Shown here: positions 23,850 through 31,185 of the stretch, one piece after another
Layout: every line of letters starts with the position of its first letter
Numbering within the stretch: the stretch's first letter is position 1
NCBI RefSeq assembly: GCF_001613145.1
Contig: NZ_BDBU01000026.1
Span: 1-47,139 of the forward strand
Origin: Nocardia jejuensis NBRC 103114
GTDB lineage: Bacteria; Actinomycetota; Actinomycetes; Mycobacteriales; Mycobacteriaceae
Length of the DNA: 47,139 nt
Direction of reading: 5' to 3'
Translations under genes and position numbers: made by a program
Notes under the pieces: model-generated
Seen by the model: only the letters and a program-made list of their open reading frames with translations
Databases searched by the model: none
What the model was told of the DNA's origin: nothing

Positions 23850-25055
23850 CTAGGTGAGCAGTGTCCGCACGACCCCATCCGCCAGCAACCGTCCCCGATC
23901 GGTGAGATGCAGCCGACCCTGGATCCGTTCGGCCAACCCGTCGGCGATGACGCCTTCCGCCGCGGCACGACCCGACGCGTCCAGCTCCTGCACGAGCAGC
24001 CCCGTCCGCAGCCGCACCTTGAGCATCACACGCTCGGTGTACTGCTCCTGCTCGGTGAGCGTCTCCCATCCGGCCGCGGGCAATCCGCCGAGCGCGACCC
24101 GATCCGCGTACCGCGCAGGGTGTTTCACGTTCCACCAGCGCACCCCACCCACATGGCTGTGCGCGCCGGGGCCGGCTCCGAGCCAGTCCCCTCCGTCCCA
24201 GTATCCGAGGTTGTGGCGGCACCGCGCGTCCTCGTCGGCGGCCCAGTTCGAGACCTCGTACCAGCGCAGGCCCGCCGCCTCGAGCCGGGAGTCGATGCGC
24301 TCGTATCGCGCGGCGAGCACATCGTCGTCGGGCGCGGGCAGTTCACCGCGGCGTACCCGGCGCGCCAGCGCCGTCCCGTCCTCGACGATCAGTGAATACG
24401 CCGACACATGATCGACTCCCGCCGCGAGCACCGCGTCCAGGCTGGCGTCGAGGTCCGCGTCCCGCTCCCCCGGCGTCCCGTAGATCAGGTCCAGATTGAC
24501 GTGCCCGAATCCGGCGGCTCGCGCCTCCCGCGCCGCCGCGACCGCCCGCCCCGGCGTGTGCGTGCGATCGAGCACCTTCAGCACGTGCGGCGCCGCGGAC
24601 TGCATTCCCAGCGACACCCGGGTGAATCCACCCTCGAGCAGCCGCTCGAAGAACGCGGGTGAGGTCGACTCCGGATTCGATTCGGTGGTCACCTCGGCTC
24701 CGGGAGCCAGCGTGAAGTTGTCGCGAATCGCGGTGAGCACGTCCGCGAGCCCGTCACCGCCCAGCAGCGACGGCGTCCCGCCCCCGACGAACACCGTGTG
24801 TACCGGCGGCACCGCGCTCGGAAACTCCTCGAATCGCGCAGCGGCCGTGGCCAATTCCCCCCGCAGCGCCTCGAACCAGGACTGCGGCGACGCCGAGGTC
24901 CCCAACTCCCCCGCCGTATAGGTGTTGAAATCGCAGTATCCGCACCGAGTCGCGCAGAACGGCACGTGAATGTAGATCCCGAACGGCCCGCCACCGAAAT
25001 CGCGCAGCACCAGCTCAGGCTGATCCACGGTGGCCGGATCGGCGATCTTCGTCAT
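23850..25055 (-). CDS. hemW: Radical SAM heme chaperone HemW (HemN-like)
   Basis: The protein has 401 residues. The radical SAM cluster motif CxxxCxxC is at Cys34, Cys38 and Cys41 (FCATRCGYC), with VFVGGGTPSLL and the family-typical SLGMQSA. The C-terminal HemW domain has ARCRHNLGYWDGGDWLGAGPGAHSH. HemW is a heme-binding chaperone; it is often mis-annotated as coproporphyrinogen dehydrogenase, which needs a further cysteine in its motif. ATG 25055 is chosen, though an upstream ATG at 25082 is possible. It corresponds to Rv2388c. Confidence 0.92.
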   Translation of the reverse strand: MTKIADPATVDQPELVLRDFGGGPFGIYIHVPFCATRCGYCDFNTYTAGELGTSASPQSWFEALRGELATAAARFEEFPSAVPPVHTVFVGGGTPSLLGGDGLADVLTAIRDNFTLAPGAEVTTESNPESTSPAFFERLLEGGFTRVSLGMQSAAPHVLKVLDRTHTPGRAVAAAREARAAGFGHVNLDLIYGTPGERDADLDASLDAVLAAGVDHVSAYSLIVEDGTALARRVRRGELPAPDDDVLAARYERIDSRLEAAGLRWYEVSNWAADEDARCRHNLGYWDGGDWLGAGPGAHSHVGGVRWWNVKHPARYADRVALGGLPAAGWETLTEQEQYTERVMLKVRLRTGLLVQELDASGRAAAEGVIADGLAERIQGRLHLTDRGRLLADGVVRTLLT

Positions 25056-25112
25056 CCCCCCAGTGTGACGAGTCGCCCCCATCACACCCCACCCACCCTG
25101 GCCCGACAGGGT

Positions 25113-25847
25113 TCAGACGGACACCGCGCCCGCGTGGATCGCCCGGGCGCGGTCGGCGAGGGCTCGGGTTTCCGCGGTCAAGTCACGGGCGAGGGAGGCG
25201 CCGTACAGCGTGTGGGCGAGGAAGGAGAGTGGCCCGGTGAGCGCGAGGCGGACGATCAGGCGGGTGCCCTCGCCCTCGGGGAGCAGGATGCGCAGGCGGT
25301 TGCCGCCGGCGAGCAGGGTGATCAATCCCCTGTCGCGCCAAGCGAATCGGTGATCGGGCAGGGCGACGGTGACCTCGTGGGCGACCCGCTCGAGCTTGCC
25401 GCCGAGCCGGACCTCGGCCGAGACCTCGGAGCCCGGACTCGGCGAACCGGTGACCGAGGTCAGCCATGGATTCCACTCCGGGTAGCGGGCGAAATCGGTC
25501 AGGACGGCGTACGCCACGGACGGCGGCGCGTCGATGAGCGCCTCGGCGTGATAGCGGGGAGCCAGGCGTTCGAGCCGGGCGACCACACTCGCGAAAAGCA
25601 CAGGCAGGATTCGATTTCGAGCGGTTCGGGCGTCGCCGGTGCGCCGGGCCACGTCGCGTTCGAGCCGATGGATCAGCGTGTGGATACGCGGGTCGTCGTG
25701 CGCGAACCAGTGCAGATCGGCGAGCCGCGCCCGCGCTCGCGGGTATTCCCCGGCATCCACGGCGTCCTGGCAGCGGTCGAACTCCCGCTGGTTCGCCTCG
25801 GCGAATCGTGCCGCGGTCGACTCCCGATCGGTTCGATCAGCGGACAT
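25113..25847 (-). CDS. SRPBCC-family (polyketide cyclase/START-like) protein
   Basis: The protein has 244 residues. The N-terminal 75 residues are a helical segment (FAEANQREFDRCQDAVDAGEY, ARLADLHWFAHDDPR); the rest is an SRPBCC fold starting at HAEALIDAPPSVAYAVLTDFARYPEWNPWLTSV with repeated beta strands and a long C-terminal helix. The family binds hydrophobic ligands. ATG 25847 has GGAGGA upstream. A perfect 15-bp palindrome lies 19 bp upstream, so a repressor probably controls it, but none is encoded next to it. Confidence 0.82.
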   Translation of the reverse strand: MSADRTDRESTAARFAEANQREFDRCQDAVDAGEYPRARARLADLHWFAHDDPRIHTLIHRLERDVARRTGDARTARNRILPVLFASVVARLERLAPRYHAEALIDAPPSVAYAVLTDFARYPEWNPWLTSVTGSPSPGSEVSAEVRLGGKLERVAHEVTVALPDHRFAWRDRGLITLLAGGNRLRILLPEGEGTRLIVRLALTGPLSFLAHTLYGASLARDLTAETRALADRARAIHAGAVSV

Positions 25848-25865
25848 GGATCCTCCTCGAAAGCA

Positions 25866-25880
25866 GTTACAGAATGTAAC
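25866..25880. promoter_or_regulatory. Perfect palindrome upstream of the SRPBCC gene
   Basis: GTTACA (25866-25871) and TGTAAC (25875-25880) form a perfect 6-bp inverted repeat with a 3-bp spacer. It lies 19 bp in front of the SRPBCC start and 133 bp in front of the divergent Imm49-like gene. The shape fits a TetR- or GntR-type operator. Confidence 0.6.
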
Positions 25881-26012
25881 GACTTGTCCGTCGCCGACAG
25901 TAGCGAGTTCGCTCCGCCGCGACAAGCCCGGATATTCCAGGCATGCGGACCGGAGCCGAATCCGGCAACATTCCCAGCGAGTTCATTCGGGGAGCGACAA
26001 CGGGGGCAGGCC

Positions 26013-26894
26013 ATGTGGGATGACGACGATCGGGTGGTCGAGACCGTTCCCCGGCACGACATGGACGCGTTCGCGATCGAGGCGGTGGAGGCGGGATCGG
26101 TGGCCCCGACCGTCTATCGGATCCCGATGCCCCCGGTGCGAGCCGACGGCCCCAACTTCGCCCGGTCCTTCGGCGGGGAACTGCTGGCACGAGCGCTCAT
26201 CTGGGATGCGCACGCGGTCAATCCGCAGTCGTGGTTCTACGCGGAGATGGCGTCCCGCACCGTGACCGATCGCTTCCGCGCCGCCGGCATCGAATCCGGC
26301 TTCGACCGGCACGACCGCGTCGCGGGCTGGCGAGCCGCGTTCTGGTGGGCCGTCATCGCCCGGGACGAGGACGCCCTGCGCGAACTGGCGTCCTATCCGA
26401 TCGAACGCCTCCGCGAATACGGCGGCACAGCCTTCGACGAGTGCCATTACGAATGGGCCCGGATCCTGCAGGACGCGTGGCGCTACGGCCCGGACGCGGT
26501 GACCGAGCAGGCGTGGGGCATCGACACGACCAGCCGGCTGGGCGCACAATCCCCGGTGAGCCAGTTGCTGCGGCCGTCGATCGAGGTGTTCGCCCGATTG
26601 GCCGCGCGCGATCAGAACGGGTTCTCCTGGGAACTGGCGAACGGGCTGCGCGCCCATCGGACGTTCTTCGACACCGACACCTGGCGGCACGACCCGGAGG
26701 CGACGATGTCGCTGCCACTGCTCGGCCTGGCCTGCTGGGCTCACGACCTGGGCATGTCGATCGATGTCGAATCCGAGTATCTGCCTTTGGGATTCGTGTA
26801 CCGGCCGGATTGGCTGCACTCCCCCGAGCTGGCGGAGGTGCAGCGCGTCACCGCGAACACCACCCCGCCGAGCCCGCCCGCGCACCACGATTGA
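26013..26894 (+). CDS. Probable immunity 49 (Imm49) family protein
   Basis: The protein has 293 residues, soluble, Trp-rich and mostly helical, with no signal peptide. The features VAGWRAAFWWAVIARDEDAL and the C-terminal LGLACWAHDLGMSIDVES with EYLPLGFV resemble actinobacterial Imm49 proteins, a family named from polymorphic toxin systems. This is from recall of family style, not a search. ATG 26013 is preferred (GGCAGG site); the frame is open 1.2 kb upstream only because it is antisense to hemW and the SRPBCC gene. No toxin gene is next to it, so it may be an orphan or serve a different role. Confidence 0.55.
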   Translation: MWDDDDRVVETVPRHDMDAFAIEAVEAGSVAPTVYRIPMPPVRADGPNFARSFGGELLARALIWDAHAVNPQSWFYAEMASRTVTDRFRAAGIESGFDRHDRVAGWRAAFWWAVIARDEDALRELASYPIERLREYGGTAFDECHYEWARILQDAWRYGPDAVTEQAWGIDTTSRLGAQSPVSQLLRPSIEVFARLAARDQNGFSWELANGLRAHRTFFDTDTWRHDPEATMSLPLLGLACWAHDLGMSIDVESEYLPLGFVYRPDWLHSPELAEVQRVTANTTPPSPPAHHD

Positions 26895-26936
26895 CCGAGG
26901 CGAGCGAACCCGGTCGGCGAACCGCCGCGAGCCCGA

Positions 26937-27344
26937 TCAGTGATCCACGACAGGGGTGTTCTGGCAGAAGGTGAGCAACCAGCGTCCGCCCTCCTTGGTC
27001 ATGCCGTAGAGCGGCGAACCCTCGGCCCGGAGGTCCCCGTCGTGGCCGAAGTACCGCTGCCGGACCTTCACCACGGCGACGTCGGGCCGAATGAAGCGGA
27101 CGAAGAACGGTTCGTAGGTGGCGTACCCGTCCTCGGTCGCGCCGACGATCACCTTGCGGGTGAACTCCGAGATCTCGTCGAGCCCGTCGAGGAATCGACC
27201 GCCGCCGGTGGTCCAGATGGCGTCGGGATGGAAGAGCGCGAGGAAGGCGTCGGCGTCCTCGGCGCGCTGCGCCTTCGCCACCGCCGCGACGACGGCGTGA
27301 ATGGCGTCGAGTTCGGCGCCGGTGTCGATGTCTGCTGTTGTCAT
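26937..27344 (-). CDS. SgcJ/EcaC-type NTF2-like protein
   Basis: The protein has 135 residues. The pattern DAIHAVVAAVAKAQRAEDADAFLALFHPDAIWTT then a cone-shaped beta sheet (VAVVKVRQRYFG, GRWLLTFCQNTPV) is that of the NTF2-like superfamily, nearest to SgcJ/EcaC (DUF4440) proteins. Members are small ligand-binding or enzyme domains; the activity here is unknown. The start is ATG 27344. It converges on the Imm49-like gene with a 42-bp gap. A TGACA/TGTCA inverted repeat lies 66 bp upstream. Confidence 0.85.
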   Translation of the reverse strand: MTTADIDTGAELDAIHAVVAAVAKAQRAEDADAFLALFHPDAIWTTGGGRFLDGLDEISEFTRKVIVGATEDGYATYEPFFVRFIRPDVAVVKVRQRYFGHDGDLRAEGSPLYGMTKEGGRWLLTFCQNTPVVDH

Positions 27345-27410
27345 GACACAATCGTGGAACCTCGACAGGCGTTCAGGTCAAGCGTCCAGAGATCAACTTC
27401 GCCCGATCTA

Positions 27411-27422
27411 TGACACCTGTCA
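27411..27422. promoter_or_regulatory. Inverted repeat TGACA-CC-TGTCA
   Basis: Five-base perfect arms with a 2-bp spacer lie 66 bp upstream of the SgcJ-like start and 97 bp before the cysteine leader. It may be an operator for either divergent transcript. Confidence 0.4.
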
Positions 27423-27518
27423 CAAATGGGGTCTTCTATCCAGGGGATTTCCCTCGAAAGTCCGGAAAATATCGTCCGGCGGTCGGAACGACCCCGTTGA
27501 CGTGGCACAATAAGCTCC

Positions 27519-27611
27519 ATGACTGCACTCGGAGTACGACTCGTGGCACGCCGCCACGTCGACTTCAAGCGTGTCTGCAGCGCGAGCTGTCTGCCGGAAA
27601 GCCTCCGGTAG
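27519..27611 (+). CDS. Cysteine attenuation leader peptide of the sulfate assimilation operon
   Basis: A 30-codon ORF (ATG 27519, TAG 27609-27611) encodes a peptide with RRHVDFKRVCSASC, matching the known actinobacterial family of putative leader peptides found upstream of sulfur genes (RRHVDL followed by S and C). Cys codons are at 27576 (TGC) and 27588 (TGT). By analogy with Mycobacterium smegmatis cysteine-responsive leaders, ribosome stalling at these codons when Cys-tRNA is scarce would open the downstream gene to translation. It has no ribosome site, and a -10-like hexamer ends exactly 7 nt before the ATG, so it is probably leaderless. Confidence 0.88.
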   Translation: MTALGVRLVARRHVDFKRVCSASCLPESLR

Positions 27612-27677
27612 ATCGGCCTCCCCCGTACCGGGTTCCGCGTCCTTTCTGACGCTGTACGAGCCGATTTCGCTGTTATC

Positions 27678-27724
27678 GGAGGCGTGAGTCAGCCCCTCCC
27701 GCCTGCCCGCAAGACCTTCAGGAG
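27678..27724 (+). promoter_or_regulatory. Possible SD-sequestering switch before sirA
   Basis: CCTCC (27695-27699) can pair either with GGAGG (27678-27682) or, through CTCC, with the GGAG of the sirA ribosome site (27721-27724). The two pairings exclude each other, as expected of an attenuator linked to the leader peptide. The stems are short, so this is a hypothesis. Confidence 0.3.
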
Positions 27725-27732
27725 CGACCCCT

Positions 27733-29523
27733 ATGACGTCGAGCACCGACGCCAATAGTTCCGAATCCGCCACTCCCGCAAAGCCTGTCCGGCCTGCCGT
27801 GGAACGTCGTGTGCGTTCGGACCGTCCGCGTTCGGAAGCGCCCGTCGCTCCGCGCGAACGCACCGGCAAGCCGGTACGCCGCAAGTCCGAGGGCCAGTGG
27901 GCGCTCGGCTACCGCGAGCCGCTCAACGCGAACGAGCAGAGCAAGAAGGACGACAACCCGCTCAACGTCCGCGCGCGCATCGAGAACATCTACTCCAAGC
28001 AGGGTTTCGCCTCGATCGACAAGAGCGATCTGCGTGGCCGCATGCGCTGGTGGGGTCTGTACACCCAGCGTGAGCAGGGCTACGACGGCACCTTCACCGG
28101 CGACGAGAACATCGACCTGCTCGAGGCCGAGTACTTCATGATGCGGGTGCGCTGCGACGCGGGCGCCCTGAACCTGAACCAGCTGCGAGTCCTGGGCGGC
28201 ATCTCCACCGAGTTCGGCCGCGACACCGCGGACCTCTCGGACCGCGAGAACGTGCAGTACCACTGGATCCGGATCGAGGACGTGCCGGAGATCTGGCGGC
28301 GGCTCGAATCGGTCGGCCTGCACACCACCGAGGCGTGCGGCGACTGCCCGCGCGTGGTGCTCGGTTCCCCGCTCGCGGGCGAATCGTTCGGCGAGGTGCT
28401 CGACCCGACCCCGGCCATCGACGAGATCGTCAAGCGCTACATCGGCAAGAAGGAATACTCCAACCTGCCGCGCAAGTTCAAGACCGCCATCTCCGGTCAG
28501 CAGGACGTGGTGCACGAGATCAACGACGTCGCGTTCGTCGGCGTCGAGCATCCCGAGCACGGACCCGGCCTGGACCTGTGGGTCGGCGGCGGGCTCTCCA
28601 CCAATCCGATGCTCGCCCAGCGACTCGGCGCATGGGTGCCGCTGGACGAGGTCCCGGACGTGTGGGAGGCCGTGGTCTCGCTGTACCGCGATTACGGCTA
28701 CCGCCGCCTGCGCACCAAGGCCCGCATCAAGTTCCTGGTCAAGGACTGGGGCGTCGAGAAGTTCCGCGAGGTGCTCGAGACCGAGTACCTGAAGCGCAAG
28801 CTGATCGACGGACCCGCCCCGGCCAAGCCGGACCGCCCGATCGACCACATCGGCGTGCAGAAGCTGCGCAACGGCCTCAATGCCATCGGATTCTCCCCCA
28901 TCGCCGGTCGCGTCTCGGGCACCATCCTGACCAAGGTCGCCGACGCCGTCGAGGCCGTCGGGTCGGACCGGATCCGTTTCACCCCGTACCAGAAGCTGAT
29001 CGTGCTCGACGTGCCCGACGACAAGGTCGACTGGCTGATCGACGAGCTGCAGCCGCTCGGCCTGCACGGGCGTCCCACCCAGTGGCGGCGAAATCTGCTG
29101 GCGTGCAGCGGTATCGAGTTCTGCAAGCTCTCGTTCACCGAGACGCGCAAGCGCTCGCAGGTGCTCGCCCCCGAGCTGGACGAGCGGATGGCGGATATCG
29201 CCACCGATATAGACGTGCCCATCACCGTGAACATCAACGGTTGCCCGAACTCCTGCGGTCGCTCGCAGATCGCGGATATCGGCTTCAAGGGCATGCTCGT
29301 CGACGACGGCGAGGGGAATCAGATCGAGGGCTTCCAGGTTCATCTCGGAGGCAGTCTCGGGCTGGACAGCGGCTTCGGTCGCAAGCTGCGTCAGCACAAG
29401 GTGACCAGTGTCGAGCTCGGCGACTACATCGAGCGTGTGACTCGCAATTTCGTGAAGAGCCGCGATGAGGGCGAGCGGTTCGCGCAGTGGGCGGTCCGCG
29501 CCGACGAGGCAGACCTGCGGTAG
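27733..29523 (+). CDS. sirA: Ferredoxin-dependent sulfite reductase
   Basis: The protein has 596 residues, a siroheme and [4Fe-4S] enzyme reducing sulfite to sulfide. The cluster ligands are Cys458 and Cys464 (CSGIEFC) and Cys504 and Cys508 (CPNSC). Two duplicated ferrite-reductase half domains are visible (GGISTEFGRDTADLSDRENVQYHWIR and the C-terminal RIRFTPYQK). The 60-residue N-terminal tail is Arg/Ser/Pro-rich and not conserved. It matches Rv2391, earlier called nirA. ATG 27733 has AGGAG at 27720-27724. It opens the sirA-cysH-cysD-cysN-chelatase operon, 121 bp after the leader peptide. Confidence 0.96.
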   Translation: MTSSTDANSSESATPAKPVRPAVERRVRSDRPRSEAPVAPRERTGKPVRRKSEGQWALGYREPLNANEQSKKDDNPLNVRARIENIYSKQGFASIDKSDLRGRMRWWGLYTQREQGYDGTFTGDENIDLLEAEYFMMRVRCDAGALNLNQLRVLGGISTEFGRDTADLSDRENVQYHWIRIEDVPEIWRRLESVGLHTTEACGDCPRVVLGSPLAGESFGEVLDPTPAIDEIVKRYIGKKEYSNLPRKFKTAISGQQDVVHEINDVAFVGVEHPEHGPGLDLWVGGGLSTNPMLAQRLGAWVPLDEVPDVWEAVVSLYRDYGYRRLRTKARIKFLVKDWGVEKFREVLETEYLKRKLIDGPAPAKPDRPIDHIGVQKLRNGLNAIGFSPIAGRVSGTILTKVADAVEAVGSDRIRFTPYQKLIVLDVPDDKVDWLIDELQPLGLHGRPTQWRRNLLACSGIEFCKLSFTETRKRSQVLAPELDERMADIATDIDVPITVNINGCPNSCGRSQIADIGFKGMLVDDGEGNQIEGFQVHLGGSLGLDSGFGRKLRQHKVTSVELGDYIERVTRNFVKSRDEGERFAQWAVRADEADLR

Positions 29524-29536
29524 TTGGGAGATAGCA

Positions 29537-30247
29537 ATGACCACGACGAAACTCGCTGAAACCGACCTACGCGCGCTGGCCGAGAAGGGCGCCGCCGACT
29601 TGGGCCCGAACGCCACCGCGCAGGAACTGCTGCAGTGGACCGAGGACAACTTCGGGACCAACTACATCGTCGCCTCGAACATGCAGGACGCGGTGCTGGT
29701 GCAGCTGGCCGCGCAGGTGCACGCCGGGGTCGACGTGCTGTTCCTCGATACCGGCTACCACTTCGCCGAGACCATCGGCACGCGTGACGCGGTCGAGCTG
29801 GTGTACGGCGTGAACGTCGTGAACGTGCAGCCGGAAGCCAGTGTGGCCGAACAGGATCAGCTGCTGGGCAAGGATCTGTTCGCCCGTGACGCCGCCGAAT
29901 GCTGCCGGCTGCGCAAGGTGGTTCCGCTGCAGAAGTCGCTCGCGGGCTACAACGCCTGGGTGACCGGCATCCGCCGCGTCGAATCGCCGACGCGCGCCAA
30001 CGCTCCCCTCATCTCGTTCGACGAGGGCTTCGGCCTGGTGAAGATCAATCCGATCGCCGCCTGGTCCGACGAGGAGATGGCCGAGTACATCGAGGCCAAT
30101 GGCATCCTCGTCAATCCCCTTGTGGAGGAGGGATATCCGTCCATCGGTTGCGCTCCGTGCACACGGAAGCCGGAACCGGGATCCGATCCGCGAAGCGGCC
30201 GCTGGGCCGGCCTCGCCAAGACCGAATGCGGGTTGCACGCATCATGA
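29537..30247 (+). CDS. cysH: Adenylylsulfate (APS) reductase
   Basis: The protein has 236 residues and reduces APS to sulfite and AMP using thioredoxin. The paired cysteines Cys122-Cys123 with Cys205 and Cys208 (GCAPC) are the [4Fe-4S] ligands that mark APS reductases rather than PAPS reductases. The catalytic nucleophile is Cys231 in the C-terminal KTECGLH. ATG 29537 has GGGAG upstream and follows the sirA stop by 13 bp. It overlaps cysD by four bases (ATGA). It corresponds to Rv2392. The cluster explains why no APS kinase is needed in this operon. Confidence 0.96.
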   Translation: MTTTKLAETDLRALAEKGAADLGPNATAQELLQWTEDNFGTNYIVASNMQDAVLVQLAAQVHAGVDVLFLDTGYHFAETIGTRDAVELVYGVNVVNVQPEASVAEQDQLLGKDLFARDAAECCRLRKVVPLQKSLAGYNAWVTGIRRVESPTRANAPLISFDEGFGLVKINPIAAWSDEEMAEYIEANGILVNPLVEEGYPSIGCAPCTRKPEPGSDPRSGRWAGLAKTECGLHAS

Positions 30248-31185
30248 CGACATTCGAAACCGGTGCCGAGCTCGATGCGCTCGCCTCACTCGACGAATTC
30301 GACACGCTCTCCGCGCTGGAGAGCGAATCGATCCACATCTTCCGCGAGGTGGCGGGCGAGTTCGAGCGGCCGGTGATCCTGTTCTCCGGCGGCAAGGACT
30401 CCACGGTGCTGCTGCACCTGGCGCTCAAGGCCTTCTGGCCCGCGCCGCTGCCGTTCACGCTGCTGCACGTGGACACCGGGCACAACCTCTCCGAGGTGCT
30501 CGAGTTCCGCGACAAGATCGTCGAAAAGTACGGTCTGCGACTGCATGTCGCCTCGGTCGAGGAGTACCTGGCCGACGGCCGCCTGACCGAGCGCCCGGAC
30601 GGGATCCGCAATCCGCTGCAGACCGTGCCGCTGCTGGACTCCATCAACGACAACCGTTTCGACGCGGTCTTCGGTGGCGGTCGCCGCGACGAGGAGCGTT
30701 CGCGCGCCAAGGAGCGCATCTTCTCGTTGCGTGACGCGTTCGGCCGCTGGGATCCCAAGCGGCAGCGCCCCGAGCTGTGGAACCTGTACAACGGCAAGCA
30801 CGCTCCGGGCGAGCACGTGCGGGTGTTCCCGATCTCCAACTGGACCGAGCTGGATATCTGGCGCTACATCGCCCGCGAGGACATCGAGCTGGCGAGCATC
30901 TACTACTCCCACCAGCGCCCGGTGTACCAGCGTGACGGCATGTGGATGACGCCCGGTTCCTGGGGCGGTCCCGCCGATGGCGAAGAACTGCTGACCAAGT
31001 CGGTGCGCTACCGCACCGTCGGCGACGGATCCACCACCGGCGCAATCCTTTCCGACGCGGCCGACAACGAGGCGATTCTCGCCGAGGTGGCGGCGTCGCG
31101 ACTGACCGAGCGTGGCGCGACCCGCGGAGACGACCGCGTCTCCGAGGCGGCCATGGAAGACCGTAAGCGAGAGGGCTACTTCTGA
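30244..31185 (+). CDS. cysD: Sulfate adenylyltransferase subunit 2
   Basis: The protein has 313 residues, of the PP-loop ATP pyrophosphatase fold with SGGKDS (48-53). FGGGRRDEERSRAKERIFS and PISNWTELDIWRYI are family hallmarks. With CysN it makes APS from sulfate and ATP. ATG 30244 overlaps the cysH stop; its own stop overlaps the cysN start (TGATG). In M. tuberculosis cysD and cysN are elsewhere (Rv1285-Rv1286), so their place in this operon is a difference from that genome. Confidence 0.97.
   Translation: MTTFETGAELDALASLDEFDTLSALESESIHIFREVAGEFERPVILFSGGKDSTVLLHLALKAFWPAPLPFTLLHVDTGHNLSEVLEFRDKIVEKYGLRLHVASVEEYLADGRLTERPDGIRNPLQTVPLLDSINDNRFDAVFGGGRRDEERSRAKERIFSLRDAFGRWDPKRQRPELWNLYNGKHAPGEHVRVFPISNWTELDIWRYIAREDIELASIYYSHQRPVYQRDGMWMTPGSWGGPADGEELLTKSVRYRTVGDGSTTGAILSDAADNEAILAEVAASRLTERGATRGDDRVSEAAMEDRKREGYF

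Larger units (their letters stand above)
27345..27732. other. Regulatory region between the SgcJ-like gene and sirA
   Basis: This 388-bp divergent region contains the leader peptide gene (27519-27611), a candidate operator TGACACCTGTCA (27411-27422), a -10-like CACAAT (27506-27511) in front of the leader, and a possible SD-masking structure between the leader and sirA. No other gene is seen. Confidence 0.7.

Noticed and set aside
24798..26012. Long N-terminal extension of the Imm49-like frame
   Set aside because: It is antisense to hemW and the SRPBCC gene; the real start is ATG 26013 with a ribosome site.
27718..29661. 647-codon open frame antisense to sirA
   Set aside because: It mirrors sirA codon structure, has no homology that I recognise and is typical of GC-rich antisense frames.
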